Origin: Paenibacillus psychroresistens
GTDB lineage: Bacteria; Bacillota; Bacilli; Paenibacillales; NBRC-103111
Assembly: GCF_009728935.1 (NCBI RefSeq)
Contig: NZ_CP034235.1
Span: forward strand, 6,833,501-6,897,500
Length of the DNA stretch: 64,000 nucleotides
Reading direction: 5' to 3'
Below, one piece after another: positions 50,511 to 59,802 of the stretch (the stretch's first letter is position 1; every line of letters starts with the position of its first letter). The position numbers and the translations under genes were made by a program. Under the pieces are notes generated by a model that saw nothing but the letters and a program-made list of their open reading frames with translations, was not told the DNA's origin and searched no databases.

Positions 50511-51482
50511 TTATAACTCCTCCTTAGATCCGAACAGCCGATAAGCGAATCTCATCGCAAAATAGCTGACAACCAACAGGACCACAGAGATAGAGGAAGC
50601 ATAGCCAAGCTCAAAACGGATAAAAGCATAATCATCGATATGATTGATAACCAAATGCCCCGCATATTGTGGTGTTATCGCCAAGCCTGTCAGTTGGGTA
50701 GAGATGCCACCTGCTTTCAAGGTTGTGACAATGGACATTACTGCGCTGAACAGCAGCTGCGGCTTCATCGATGGCAAAGTAATATAGAAAACTTCCTGAA
50801 GCCGACTAGATATCCCATCAATTCGCCCCGCTTCATAAAGCTCACGGTTCACCGTTTGCAGCCCTGCAAGCATCGCTAGAAACCCAACGCTAAAGCTGGT
50901 CCAAAGCGAAACAATAATCATGATTTTCAGTAAATATTCTGGCTTCTGCAGCCATGCAATCGCACTATCCATCCAGCCTATTTCAAGTAGAAAATGATTC
51001 AAGTAACCCACACGATCTCCGCTGAATGCAGCAATCCAAACCACGGATAATGCCACGCCGCCTGCCATCGATGGAGCATAGAAGGCCAACGTATAGTAAT
51101 CACGAATGCGGAGCGGCAGCTGATGAATTAACCAGGCAAACAGGAATGAGAGCACATAGCCGCCAGGACCAACAATTAATGCGAACAGAAACGTGTTGGG
51201 AATAGCCTTGGTTAGGAAGATAATGTCCTGCGTGAACAGCATGATGTAATTGCTGAATCCGATAAATCGCAGTGATCCAAAACCGTTGTAAGAAGTAAAG
51301 CTGAGAGTTGCAGCCATAACCACGGGAACGACAATAAACATGATGAAACAAATTAAGAACGGTGCAAGAAAGAGATAGCAGAAGCTGTCACGCTTAAGAT
51401 CCAACCAAAACCGTTTCAATTTCACACGGACACCTGACGATCTTCTAGCCTTAGGGAGAGTAGGCGAAAGCTCTGTATTCAT
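50511..51482 (-). CDS. Sugar ABC permease (MalF-like), first pair
   Basis: A 323-residue permease with a long basic cytoplasmic N-terminus (about 35 residues), helix 1 at about 36-58 (YLFLAPFLICFIMFIVVPVV), about six helices and the EAA loop EAGRIDGISSRLQEVFYITLP, one residue longer than usual. Its start overlaps the stop of the binding-protein fusion by 4 bp. Partner of the 49649 permease. Confidence 0.93.
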   Translation of the reverse strand: MNTELSPTLPKARRSSGVRVKLKRFWLDLKRDSFCYLFLAPFLICFIMFIVVPVVMAATLSFTSYNGFGSLRFIGFSNYIMLFTQDIIFLTKAIPNTFLFALIVGPGGYVLSFLFAWLIHQLPLRIRDYYTLAFYAPSMAGGVALSVVWIAAFSGDRVGYLNHFLLEIGWMDSAIAWLQKPEYLLKIMIIVSLWTSFSVGFLAMLAGLQTVNRELYEAGRIDGISSRLQEVFYITLPSMKPQLLFSAVMSIVTTLKAGGISTQLTGLAITPQYAGHLVINHIDDYAFIRFELGYASSISVVLLVVSYFAMRFAYRLFGSKEEL

Positions 51483-54427
51483 TTAAGCGATCCCTCCCAT
51501 TCGTAAGGTTTGTTAATTTGCTGAATGTGCAGCCCATCCTTGCCTTCGATTCCAAAATCCTTCTGTCTACGGTTCATTTCCCTCTGCAGAGAAAGCTGTG
51601 CTTGTTCCAGTGATTCCTGGGCAGGCATTCGATCCATAACGGTTCGATTCCAAGCAAAGTCCATTTCACGAGCGAGAAAATAGTAACCCGGAACATAAGG
51701 CAAATTCTTAGCCCAGCGTGTCTGCTCTCTTAGTGCAATCAAGTCGTCGTTCGGCCAGGAGAGTGATTTCATTGCTTCAATATTAGCTGTGTTCCAGCGA
51801 AACTCAATCCCATAGAAGGATTCAATATCACTTGCATATTGCGACTGTACCTCTTTAGAGGTCCACCATTTCAAGAACTCCCATGCCTCATCTTTGCGCT
51901 CACTTTTCTGCATAATCATCGCTGCTGATACTCCTTGCGGAGACCATCTCGCTACCTCGCCATTTGCCTGCTTAATACCCGGCAACGGTGCAATTTTCCA
52001 ATGGCCCGTTATTTCAGGGGCTGCTACCTGCAGCTGCAAGTAAGTACTGAAATCGCCAATCCCGATAGGAATGTCGCCATCCCGGAAATGCTGAAAGAAT
52101 GCCGGAATCTCAATCGGCAGATTATACTTGCTGAACAATTCCGTCCAACGTTTAAACGCTTGCTGCCCTGCATCGCTAGTCAGATTTGCTTTCAAGCCAT
52201 CTGGCGAATACAAATCAGCACCATTCTGAAAAAATTGCGTCATGAAATCCGCTTTGGGATAATTCATCGTCATCCCATTCTCTTGCAGGGTAGGCAGGAT
52301 ATTGAAAACATCATCCCACGTATCTGGGGCCTTCAAATTCAATCTTTCAAAAATATCCGTCCGATAGAACATCATCTGGAAATTTTCCACTTCGGGAAGT
52401 CCATAGGTTCCGCCGTTATAGGTCAAAGCACGCCGCACACCAGGGATAAACCGATCGAATACGTCGTTGAAATCGGGAAAGACCGACAAATCCTGGGCTG
52501 CATCTCTCATTGCGAAATCCGCAGGTGTCGCCTCGCCAACTCCAAGTGCAATGTCGGGCACATCTCCAGCTGCATTCCCAAGAATCAGCATGTTCGGGTT
52601 AGGCATTAGATTAATATTGACTTCGATTCCCGTCTTAGGCGTGAAATCCTGATCTACCAGCTCTCGCAATAAATCCACATAATCACGACCGCGCTGTACC
52701 CAAATCGTTAACGCCTTTTTCTTGTTATGCTTGCGCATGTCATAGTCCATGTAGAAAGAACGCGCGAATTCAACAAAGCCATACGGAACTCGGGATAGTG
52801 CAGTGGGTACTTTTAAGCTGGTTTCAGCTCCTGAGGTATGCACCGCGATTGAATCAAGGAGCAGCGGCTGTTGCGTCAAAGTCGACATCCAAGTGCCAAT
52901 ATTATTCTGAATCGTCGCAAAATCATTGATTTTATTAGGAATCTGATCCACATCAGCCAGCATGATCGCGAGGATATCAACAGAGCCCTTGATCGCTTCC
53001 GATATATCCGAGTTCTTCATGTTTAAGCCATTAATGGCTTCGCGAATATCTAGTAAATGGTCGATTAATCCCTTTAGCTTCTTCTCGATGTCTGGATCAA
53101 ACTTGGTCATATTCCACGTTCGGGTGGAATCCATATTTGCATCAAAAGATTTATTGCTATAATTGCCCGTCAACAGACGTATATGTCGATCAAAAGCCGC
53201 GATCTGCTCAAGCGTATCTTTGAGAGCCAGACTAACCGGCTGCAGCATAGATGCATCTGCGGTCATACGCAGTGTATGGGGGCCTTTCTCCAGATAAAAT
53301 CGATAGGGCTTGCCTTCGGCCTCTTGAAGCGGGACGATTTCAAATTCTTTTTTCGAATCAATGCCATAATGAAGCATTTCCTTGTAGGGGACTTCACCGT
53401 CTATAGCAATCGTTCGATAAGCCTTGAAGCCGCTTCGATAAGCTTGAAAAGCTTTTAAATCGATTTCATACCATCCACTTTCAGGCACAGCAAGCTCCCA
53501 CTCCACCCATTCACCAGGCAAGCGCCACCTTTGGCCTCCAAGCACGTTATACTTAATCCGTCCTTCCGGATCTGGAGAGATATAGGGCTCTGACCAGTGA
53601 TCGGTTTGAATCGCCAAGCTCGATTTCTGTTTAAAATGCTCCGCTTCAATTACTTCTGACCAATTAACCTGTGAGGTTGATGCTGGATGGGACTTCTCAT
53701 ACTCGGCATATGTTTTCAAGCTTTTTTTAGATTGAAAAGTGATTGCTCTAAGCGCAACAGCCTCTCGCTCTCCGACCAGCTTGAGCGTATGCTCTCCTTG
53801 CTCCAATCGATATAACAACGGCTCTGAAGAAGTAGATAAATTAACTGCCGCTTTGGCCGACCAGCCCACCAGCTCCGTTTGTTGAGGACGAATCTCTTGA
53901 CCAATTTCATTCTGAGCATAAGGATACTTGGCATCCTTCCATTTGCGTTCCAGCTCAATATACTGTGATTCTGCGAATGGATATTGCCCGTCAATCTGCA
54001 CACCACGAACGACTGAGGTATTGCCGCCTTCGAGTGGCTTGTAATCCAAACTCAGCTCGTACCACCCAGCATGCGCAACCGTAAACTTCCATTCCACCCA
54101 GCCTTGGTCGTTAACCCATTGCAGAGCTTTACCCTCTGATTCGTCCACGATTTTAAGCGTTGCTTCAGGTGCAGAGGCACTAAACGAAGCTGGTGGAATG
54201 CTGATCTGTTGAGCATCTACAACTGTGACGGCAGCATCCGGACTCTTCAACATCAGCTTCGCATAAGTGGGTAAGCCCTGCTCCTCGAACGACAGCAGCT
54301 TCGAGACGCTTACCGTTGAAGCCTGCATGATAGCCTCCCCGCCAGATAACCAGCGAAATAAAACAAAAATCAACAAAGCAAATATAGCCAGGCGAATTAA
54401 AAGGCTAAGTCGTTTCCCCTTCCTCAT
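51479..54427 (-). CDS. Membrane-anchored solute-binding protein fused to two beta-sandwich modules
   Basis: A 982-residue protein, about twice the size of a normal sugar-binding protein. There is no lipobox; an N-terminal TM helix (about 9-25) anchors it. Two homologous beta-sandwich modules follow (about 60-235 and 255-395), each with a matching core strand (GWVEWKFTVAHAGWYELSLDY and EWVEWELAVPESGWYEIDLKA) and a late strand EQGEHTLKLVG or EKGPHTLRMTA, a CBM-like duplication. A helical region (about 405-510) links to the family 1 solute-binding domain (about 560-940; ALTIWVQRGRDYVDLLRELV, TYNGGTYGLPEVENFQMMFYR). It overlaps the ATPase stop and the permease start by 4 bp each. It probably captures long glycan at the membrane for the first permease pair. 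Confidence 0.88.
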   Translation of the reverse strand: MRKGKRLSLLIRLAIFALLIFVLFRWLSGGEAIMQASTVSVSKLLSFEEQGLPTYAKLMLKSPDAAVTVVDAQQISIPPASFSASAPEATLKIVDESEGKALQWVNDQGWVEWKFTVAHAGWYELSLDYKPLEGGNTSVVRGVQIDGQYPFAESQYIELERKWKDAKYPYAQNEIGQEIRPQQTELVGWSAKAAVNLSTSSEPLLYRLEQGEHTLKLVGEREAVALRAITFQSKKSLKTYAEYEKSHPASTSQVNWSEVIEAEHFKQKSSLAIQTDHWSEPYISPDPEGRIKYNVLGGQRWRLPGEWVEWELAVPESGWYEIDLKAFQAYRSGFKAYRTIAIDGEVPYKEMLHYGIDSKKEFEIVPLQEAEGKPYRFYLEKGPHTLRMTADASMLQPVSLALKDTLEQIAAFDRHIRLLTGNYSNKSFDANMDSTRTWNMTKFDPDIEKKLKGLIDHLLDIREAINGLNMKNSDISEAIKGSVDILAIMLADVDQIPNKINDFATIQNNIGTWMSTLTQQPLLLDSIAVHTSGAETSLKVPTALSRVPYGFVEFARSFYMDYDMRKHNKKKALTIWVQRGRDYVDLLRELVDQDFTPKTGIEVNINLMPNPNMLILGNAAGDVPDIALGVGEATPADFAMRDAAQDLSVFPDFNDVFDRFIPGVRRALTYNGGTYGLPEVENFQMMFYRTDIFERLNLKAPDTWDDVFNILPTLQENGMTMNYPKADFMTQFFQNGADLYSPDGLKANLTSDAGQQAFKRWTELFSKYNLPIEIPAFFQHFRDGDIPIGIGDFSTYLQLQVAAPEITGHWKIAPLPGIKQANGEVARWSPQGVSAAMIMQKSERKDEAWEFLKWWTSKEVQSQYASDIESFYGIEFRWNTANIEAMKSLSWPNDDLIALREQTRWAKNLPYVPGYYFLAREMDFAWNRTVMDRMPAQESLEQAQLSLQREMNRRQKDFGIEGKDGLHIQQINKPYEWEGSLK

Positions 54428-55554
54428 CCTTCATCTCCCCCGACCCCTATCGAGGCGCCGGATTGTTCATCAAAAAAATGCACCTTGTTCATATTAAAGC
54501 CTATGGCTGGTTTTTCGTCCTTCAGGTAGACTGTATCGGGATCCGTTCTAACAATGACCGCCGTATCACCAATCTTCGTATATACATAGGAATCGGCCCC
54601 AGTAACTTCCGTCATCTCGACAACGCATTGTACATAATCATCATCCGTCGCTGCCCAATCCTTTTGCTTAAGCAATGCATGCTCCGGTCTAACTCCCATA
54701 ACAAAGCTGCGCGATGATCTCAATGCTCTTTCCAAATCAGCATCGAATTGTTGAGGGATCAAGAGCTTCATGCGTTTATTTTCAAAATAATACCGCTCGT
54801 CCTGCAAAGTTACCTTACCCTCAATAAAATTCATTTGCGGCGAGCCGATGAAGCCTGCGACGAAAAGATTAGCCGGTTCATCATACAGCTTGCGCGGTGC
54901 TGCTACCTGCTGAATAATGCCATCCTTCATAACCACAATTCGCGTCCCCATTGTCATCGCTTCCACTTGATCATGAGTCACGTAAACCATCGTTCGCTTC
55001 AATTCACCTTGCAGCTTTATAATTTCCGCCCGTGTCTGGGCTCTTAATTTAGCATCCAAATTCGACAATGGCTCATCCATCAGGAACACCTGCGGCTCCC
55101 TCGCAATCGCTCTGCCTAACGCTACCCGCTGTTTCTGTCCTCCGGACAGCTGACTTGGTTTGCGATCTAGCAGATGCGAAATTTCGAGGGTTTTCGCCAC
55201 GCGATTAACCCTTAGCTCGATGTCATGCTTCGCTGTTTTACGCAGCTTTAAGCCTAGCGCGATATTCTCATATACGGATAAATTCGGGTATAACGCATAA
55301 TTTTGAAAAACCATCGCAATATCGCGGTTCTTTGGCGAAACGTAATTGACGAATTTTCCATCAATATACAGCTCACCGTCTGTTATCTCCTCAAGCCCCG
55401 CTAACATACGCAATGTTGTTGATTTACCGCAGCCGGATGGACCGACCAGCACAAGAAATTCCCCCTCCTCAATGGTCAGGTGAAAATCGTTGACTGCAGG
55501 ACGCGACTCTCCTTTATAGTGCTTAAATATATGGCTAAACGTAATACTTCCCAC
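54424..55554 (-). CDS. Sugar importer ATPase (MsmX/UgpC type)
   Basis: A 376-residue ATPase: Walker A GPSGCGKST (38-46), Q-loop QNYALYP, signature LSGGQKQR (136-143), Walker B VFLMDEP (156-162), switch His194 (VTHDQ) and a C-terminal OB/TOBE regulatory domain (about 240-376), as in MalK/MsmX. Start is GTG 55554, with AGAGGTGATTAAGG upstream. First gene of the locus B operon and the only sugar-import ATPase in the window, although four permease pairs are present. MsmX-type ATPases are known to serve several importers, so sharing with loci A and C is plausible. Confidence 0.95.
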   Translation of the reverse strand: MGSITFSHIFKHYKGESRPAVNDFHLTIEEGEFLVLVGPSGCGKSTTLRMLAGLEEITDGELYIDGKFVNYVSPKNRDIAMVFQNYALYPNLSVYENIALGLKLRKTAKHDIELRVNRVAKTLEISHLLDRKPSQLSGGQKQRVALGRAIAREPQVFLMDEPLSNLDAKLRAQTRAEIIKLQGELKRTMVYVTHDQVEAMTMGTRIVVMKDGIIQQVAAPRKLYDEPANLFVAGFIGSPQMNFIEGKVTLQDERYYFENKRMKLLIPQQFDADLERALRSSRSFVMGVRPEHALLKQKDWAATDDDYVQCVVEMTEVTGADSYVYTKIGDTAVIVRTDPDTVYLKDEKPAIGFNMNKVHFFDEQSGASIGVGGDEG

Positions 55555-55697
55555 CCTTAATCACCTCTCTTGAAGACATCATCTGCATATTCCTACCATT
55601 TATGTTACCTTAAGATGGCATCTGCAAATATGAGGGTATATTATCTTTTATAGTGAAAAATTAATCGGTTTTGTTGGGGAGGGTAGATCTTGGAACA

Positions 55698-55743
55698 GAA
55701 AAAGGACCTCCGTTTCCTAATTAAATAGGTGGCGGAAGTCCTT
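55698..55743 (-). terminator. Intrinsic terminator after the beta-helix gene
   Basis: Minus-strand AAGGACTTCCG (55743-55733) pairs with CGGAGGTCCTT (one mismatch, 55712-55702), followed by TTTTTCTG. It lies about 20 bp past the stop at 55765 and insulates locus C from the locus B promoter. Confidence 0.8.
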
Positions 55744-55764
55744 GGGTTGGTAATCCATTTAATT

Positions 55765-57918
55765 CTACGAGTATACCTTGAAAGCATCTACTTCCATGTA
55801 AGAACCACTTTTCTTGATTCCCTTGATCGTATGGCTTGCGTTACTTAGTCCTGTTTTGCTATAAATAACCTGCTGGACTAAACGTGTTGCGTTATAAGTA
55901 TTGACCGTTTGTTGGAAAACACCGTCGATGTAGAGATCAATGTTGCCACCACCTGATGCTTTTTCGGCAATGTAGTCGACTCGCGTTCCTGTAAACGTGT
56001 ATTCAAAATATTCGTTATTGGTCTGTGTGTAATGTTCATCTCCTGCATAATCACCTAAGCCTGAACGGTTTGGATCATAGATCCAGCCTGGACCCACATA
56101 ACTTGAGGATGATATAGCATTGTCGTTAATCATCATGAAGCCCAAGCTCGGATAAGCAACGGTTGGAGCCCAGCTTGTTGCATCATAAGAATAATTGCCG
56201 TTATTGCCCACCTCGAACCGAATCAAATCACCAGTGACTACAGTTATATTATCCAGTTCAGTATTCACTCCAAGCTCATCGTTGCCTGCTATTGTCTGGT
56301 CTCCAGCTACAGGCCATATTCGTGTTCCGTTCTTCGTAATCCGCACTAGCACGCCATTTCCACCAGCATTAGATTTGGATACCCAACCACGGATGCTCAC
56401 TGTTCCATTCATTGGAGCGGTCCACACTCTGGCAGAATCGCAGCCTGAGCAATTCTCCGGATGCTGCCAGAACTGGCTGACAATATTCAGGTTTCCATCA
56501 GACCATCTTTTGTTTGTGCTGTCATACGTTGAATTATTCCATACTCCGCTCACTTTATATTGATAGGACCAACGGTTGCTTCCTTGCGTAGCACTGAAAC
56601 CTTTAAGCGCAGAATAGATCTCGGTATCAATGGCATTTTTATTATTGGTAAACGTGTAATTCTGCCAGCTACCATTATACCAGGTCGTATTAAAGCCATT
56701 CGGCTCAGCATAAATATTATTACTTGCGGTTCCAGTTGGGAATGTAGAGGAATTACCTGCAGTAGCCATCCCACCACCAGGATTTGCTCCATGTCCGTTA
56801 TTTACGAATGTATTGCCTGATGAATAGGTATTCGAAACGGTATATCCGGGAGCGATGTTCAATAGCTCAAAACCTGCTCCAGCATTATTCCCAAAATAAT
56901 TATTATGAATGGTTACATTGTCCGTATCCATCTCAAAATCGATACCCGTCTCATCGCCTGAGCCGGTCACAGGCGTATTATGAATCATACTGTTGACAAT
57001 TTCCACATGGTCGACGCGTCCCAATAAGATGGCTGCTGTTCCTTGTGGTGCATAACAGGCTGCCACATTGTCCAGATTGGCATTCTTGAGCACAACACGC
57101 GTCATATTAATCAGGTCAAGCGACTGGCTGCAGCTTGAGCTTCGTCCATCCCCGTCATCATCATGCAGATAGATATTCTTGATGACGACATCCTGTGTGG
57201 TTAAATGCTGATTGGATGTAACGGAACCACTGTTATTCCAATTAAAGCTGATAGAATTTATGTTCTTGGTGCCTTCAATAGTGTCCAGGATAACGTCGCG
57301 GAGTACATATTCACTACTTCCAAGTGCACCAATATTTCCAGTAAATACAATACCACTTGAAAAATAAATATGGTCAGCCGCTCCACTGGCTGTGTCACCT
57401 CGCGTGATACCGGAATTGTGATGCAGGTAAAGATTACTAAATCTCAGACCATCATGGAATTTAGTATCATAATGCACCAGTATGCCCGTCCCGGCATTAC
57501 CTACCTCCAAATCAGAGACCTGCCAATAGGAAGGGTTGTTCATGCGGATTCCGCGGTCAGCTTCATTCTTATTGCGGAGAATCGCTGGTTTGTTTCCTGT
57601 ACCATAGGCACCGATAATCGCATAATTGGCCGATGTGCCCGAACCGTTAATTGTCATTTGCTGATTCCATGTGGCACCTCTAGCCAGTAGTACCTGATCA
57701 CCCCCGCCGAAGGTACGGCTGTTGACGTTTGTGAAGTCACACCAAGGAGATCCTTGAGCTGTGCCTGCATGGGTGTTCGCACAATTTGAGCCAGCTTTGT
57801 TATTTACATAATAAGTAGTATTCAATGCATTGGCCGTCGGAGTATGAATAAGAAAAATTGCCGCCGTAAAAATGAATGCGCTTACTAAAAAAATGTTAAT
57901 AGTTAACTTTTTCATCAT
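55765..57918 (-). CDS. Secreted right-handed beta-helix protein
   Basis: A 717-residue protein with a signal peptide (about 1-31, cleavage after ANA), then a parallel beta-helix domain (about 35-400). The helix starts with TTYYVNNKAG and RGATWNQQMTINGSG and continues with repeating strands (YWQVSDLEVGNAGTGILV, VDHVEIVNSMIHNTPV, VTIHNNYFGNNAGAGF), typical of polysaccharide lyase and pectate-lyase-like folds. A middle jelly-roll-like part (about 440-600; VSIRGWVSKSNAGGNGVLVRI) and a C-terminal carbohydrate-binding-like sandwich (about 610-717; EYTFTGTRVDYIAEKASGGG) follow. The start is one of two adjacent ATGs after GAGGGATA. Last gene of the locus C operon, after the binding protein. Catalytic residues are not identifiable, so polysaccharide cleavage is a guess. 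Confidence 0.82.
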   Translation of the reverse strand: MMKKLTINIFLVSAFIFTAAIFLIHTPTANALNTTYYVNNKAGSNCANTHAGTAQGSPWCDFTNVNSRTFGGGDQVLLARGATWNQQMTINGSGTSANYAIIGAYGTGNKPAILRNKNEADRGIRMNNPSYWQVSDLEVGNAGTGILVHYDTKFHDGLRFSNLYLHHNSGITRGDTASGAADHIYFSSGIVFTGNIGALGSSEYVLRDVILDTIEGTKNINSISFNWNNSGSVTSNQHLTTQDVVIKNIYLHDDDGDGRSSSCSQSLDLINMTRVVLKNANLDNVAACYAPQGTAAILLGRVDHVEIVNSMIHNTPVTGSGDETGIDFEMDTDNVTIHNNYFGNNAGAGFELLNIAPGYTVSNTYSSGNTFVNNGHGANPGGGMATAGNSSTFPTGTASNNIYAEPNGFNTTWYNGSWQNYTFTNNKNAIDTEIYSALKGFSATQGSNRWSYQYKVSGVWNNSTYDSTNKRWSDGNLNIVSQFWQHPENCSGCDSARVWTAPMNGTVSIRGWVSKSNAGGNGVLVRITKNGTRIWPVAGDQTIAGNDELGVNTELDNITVVTGDLIRFEVGNNGNYSYDATSWAPTVAYPSLGFMMINDNAISSSSYVGPGWIYDPNRSGLGDYAGDEHYTQTNNEYFEYTFTGTRVDYIAEKASGGGNIDLYIDGVFQQTVNTYNATRLVQQVIYSKTGLSNASHTIKGIKKSGSYMEVDAFKVYS

Positions 57919-57962
57919 TATCCCTCGCCTCTATTAGAAATTTGAGAAACCATGGTTAGCGG

Positions 57963-57990
57963 GAGGCTGTCCCCATTCTTTGACAGCCTC
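57963..57990 (-). repeat. Intercistronic stem-loop without T run
   Basis: GAGGCTGTC (57963-57971) and GACAGCCTC (57982-57990) form a perfect 9-bp stem with a 10-base loop. On the minus strand no U tract follows, so it is more likely an mRNA 3'-end stabiliser for the binding-protein gene upstream than a full terminator. Confidence 0.65.
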
Positions 57991-58042
57991 TTCGCTAATT
58001 AAATGTTATATTGCATCTTACCTTATTTTTGAAGTGGCTAAT

Positions 58043-59596
58043 TTACGAATTAGTTGCCTTCCAGGCATCCACCTGTTTCTGGATCTCTTTCAATACTTCA
58101 CTCAGACCCGCTTTATCCACTTTTTCCTTCAGCTTGGCAATACTTGCATCAACATCGCCCGCTAGAAATACTGGGGTAAGCTCAGGGAATATCGCATCGA
58201 TCTGTGCCATTTCCTTCTTGACAGGTGTCGAGTCGAAAGTAAAGCCTGCATAAGGTGAATATTCAGCCTTATCAATTGTAGCTTTCAGACCGTCCAATAC
58301 TTCCTTGCTGTTCCAATTCGAAGGCCATTGATCCCAGAGGCTTCCGATCCACGGATGCCACATAGCCCAGTTTGTTTTCTCACTTGTCTTAATGATTGGA
58401 TTGTCAGTGCCTTTACCACTTACATAGTTCCAGTCTTCACCTTCAACACCGTATGCGAATTTATTAAAGAATTCCTTGTCGGAATAGATCAGGTTAAGCA
58501 GCATCATCGCCCGCTCCGGGTGTTTGCTTGTTGTGCTGACATAGCTGACCGCTGTACGAATACTCGAACCTGTCACAACATTATGGAAATCAAGCGGAGT
58601 GGCCACCATAGGAACTCCAAAATCTGTGCTTGTTTTTACAAAGGACGGATCATAAATATGATAAGAAGCAACGGCATACCGTCCCGTTTTGAATTCTGCA
58701 TTGGCATCTGTAATGACCTTCTTGGGAATATAGCCTTTTTGCGCCCAATCATGCATCATCTTCACTAAATCAATCCATGTCTGTTCTTCCAGCTGGCTTT
58801 TCCATTTACCGTCAACGACATCATAACCTATCATGGGGGATATTTTGTCAAAGGTCTGTTGGAAAGCGGCATACCCTGGTCCATAGCCTACGAAGGGAAT
58901 CATATCCGGCTCCTTGTTTTTTAAGCTTTCAAGGACGGGCTCTAAATCTTTGTAGGAATGAATACTGGCGTAATCGATCGCATATTTGTCGGCAATATCT
59001 TTACGCATAGCAATATTAAACGAGTTCACCCATGCGCTTGGGTTGGCTATCCCGTATTTCTTACCTTGGCTTGTGACAGCTTGCCAAGCTTGGTTAGGCA
59101 CTTTTTTGACGATATCTTGACCATATTTATTAATTAAATCATCGAGTTCCATTGCAATACCGCTGGAGACGTTCTGACTGAAGCCGAGTGTACCGAGTAG
59201 ATCGCTAAACAGGTCGAATTCTTCACCAGCCGAAGCAGCAACCTTGATTTTCTGCACATACGTAGCCCAATCGACGAATTTTATCGTTACATGTGCATTT
59301 ATTTTCTCCTTAAGGACCTCGTTAACAGCTTTCATAACATTAGCCTCATTCGGACGTGGATCAAGTGGCGGAGGCATATACCAGATAAGCTCAACGAATT
59401 CTGAAATATCAGCTGAAGGAGGTGGTGTGTTCTCGGCAGGAGTGCTAGACGAACTGGTTTTATCATCGCTGACTGCAGGAGAAGCCGCTTCTTTCTTATT
59501 GGTGTTGGCACAGCCTGCAAGTACAATCGATAATACCAAAATTAATAGAACTGAAATCCGCAAACCAACAAGTCTTTTTCGCATTAAATATTTCAA
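58043..59596 (-). CDS. Extracellular sugar-binding lipoprotein (locus C)
   Basis: A 517-residue lipoprotein of the LplA/YtcQ size class: lipobox LAGC (Cys29), a Ser/Ala/Pro linker (about 32-62), then the solute-binding fold (VELIWYMPPPLDPRPNEANV; DLFSDLLGTLGFSQNVSSG). The SD GGGAGG is 8 bases before TTG 59596 and 20 before the next in-frame ATG, so I use TTG. It lies 206 bp after the permease pair and precedes the beta-helix gene. The C-terminus ends in an amphipathic Lys-rich helix (VLKEIQKQVDAWKATNS) as in the locus A protein. Confidence 0.92.
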   Translation of the reverse strand: MKYLMRKRLVGLRISVLLILVLSIVLAGCANTNKKEAASPAVSDDKTSSSSTPAENTPPPSADISEFVELIWYMPPPLDPRPNEANVMKAVNEVLKEKINAHVTIKFVDWATYVQKIKVAASAGEEFDLFSDLLGTLGFSQNVSSGIAMELDDLINKYGQDIVKKVPNQAWQAVTSQGKKYGIANPSAWVNSFNIAMRKDIADKYAIDYASIHSYKDLEPVLESLKNKEPDMIPFVGYGPGYAAFQQTFDKISPMIGYDVVDGKWKSQLEEQTWIDLVKMMHDWAQKGYIPKKVITDANAEFKTGRYAVASYHIYDPSFVKTSTDFGVPMVATPLDFHNVVTGSSIRTAVSYVSTTSKHPERAMMLLNLIYSDKEFFNKFAYGVEGEDWNYVSGKGTDNPIIKTSEKTNWAMWHPWIGSLWDQWPSNWNSKEVLDGLKATIDKAEYSPYAGFTFDSTPVKKEMAQIDAIFPELTPVFLAGDVDASIAKLKEKVDKAGLSEVLKEIQKQVDAWKATNS

Positions 59597-59802
59597 TGAA
59601 ATAGCCTCCCTATTTATAATTGTTTAACATAATTAAAGCATCCTTGTATCATTGTAAATCACCTTACTCGCAGCAACACCATCTTTCTTTAAATCTATCA
59701 CTCCTATACGATTGTGGCCACAATCCATCTGGAGTCTATGTTAATCGGTCATGTAAACAAACTTGTTTGCACGATCGGTTATAACCACACATCTAATATG
59801 CT

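Noticed and set aside
51935..52609. 224-codon plus-strand frame
   Set aside because: Antisense shadow of the binding-protein fusion gene; no SD, composition unlike a protein.
59750..59790. Palindromes AAACAAACTTGTTT and GGTTATAACC between permease and binding-protein genes as a terminator or operator
   Set aside because: Short, AT-rich, no T run and no repeat elsewhere; insufficient for a call.
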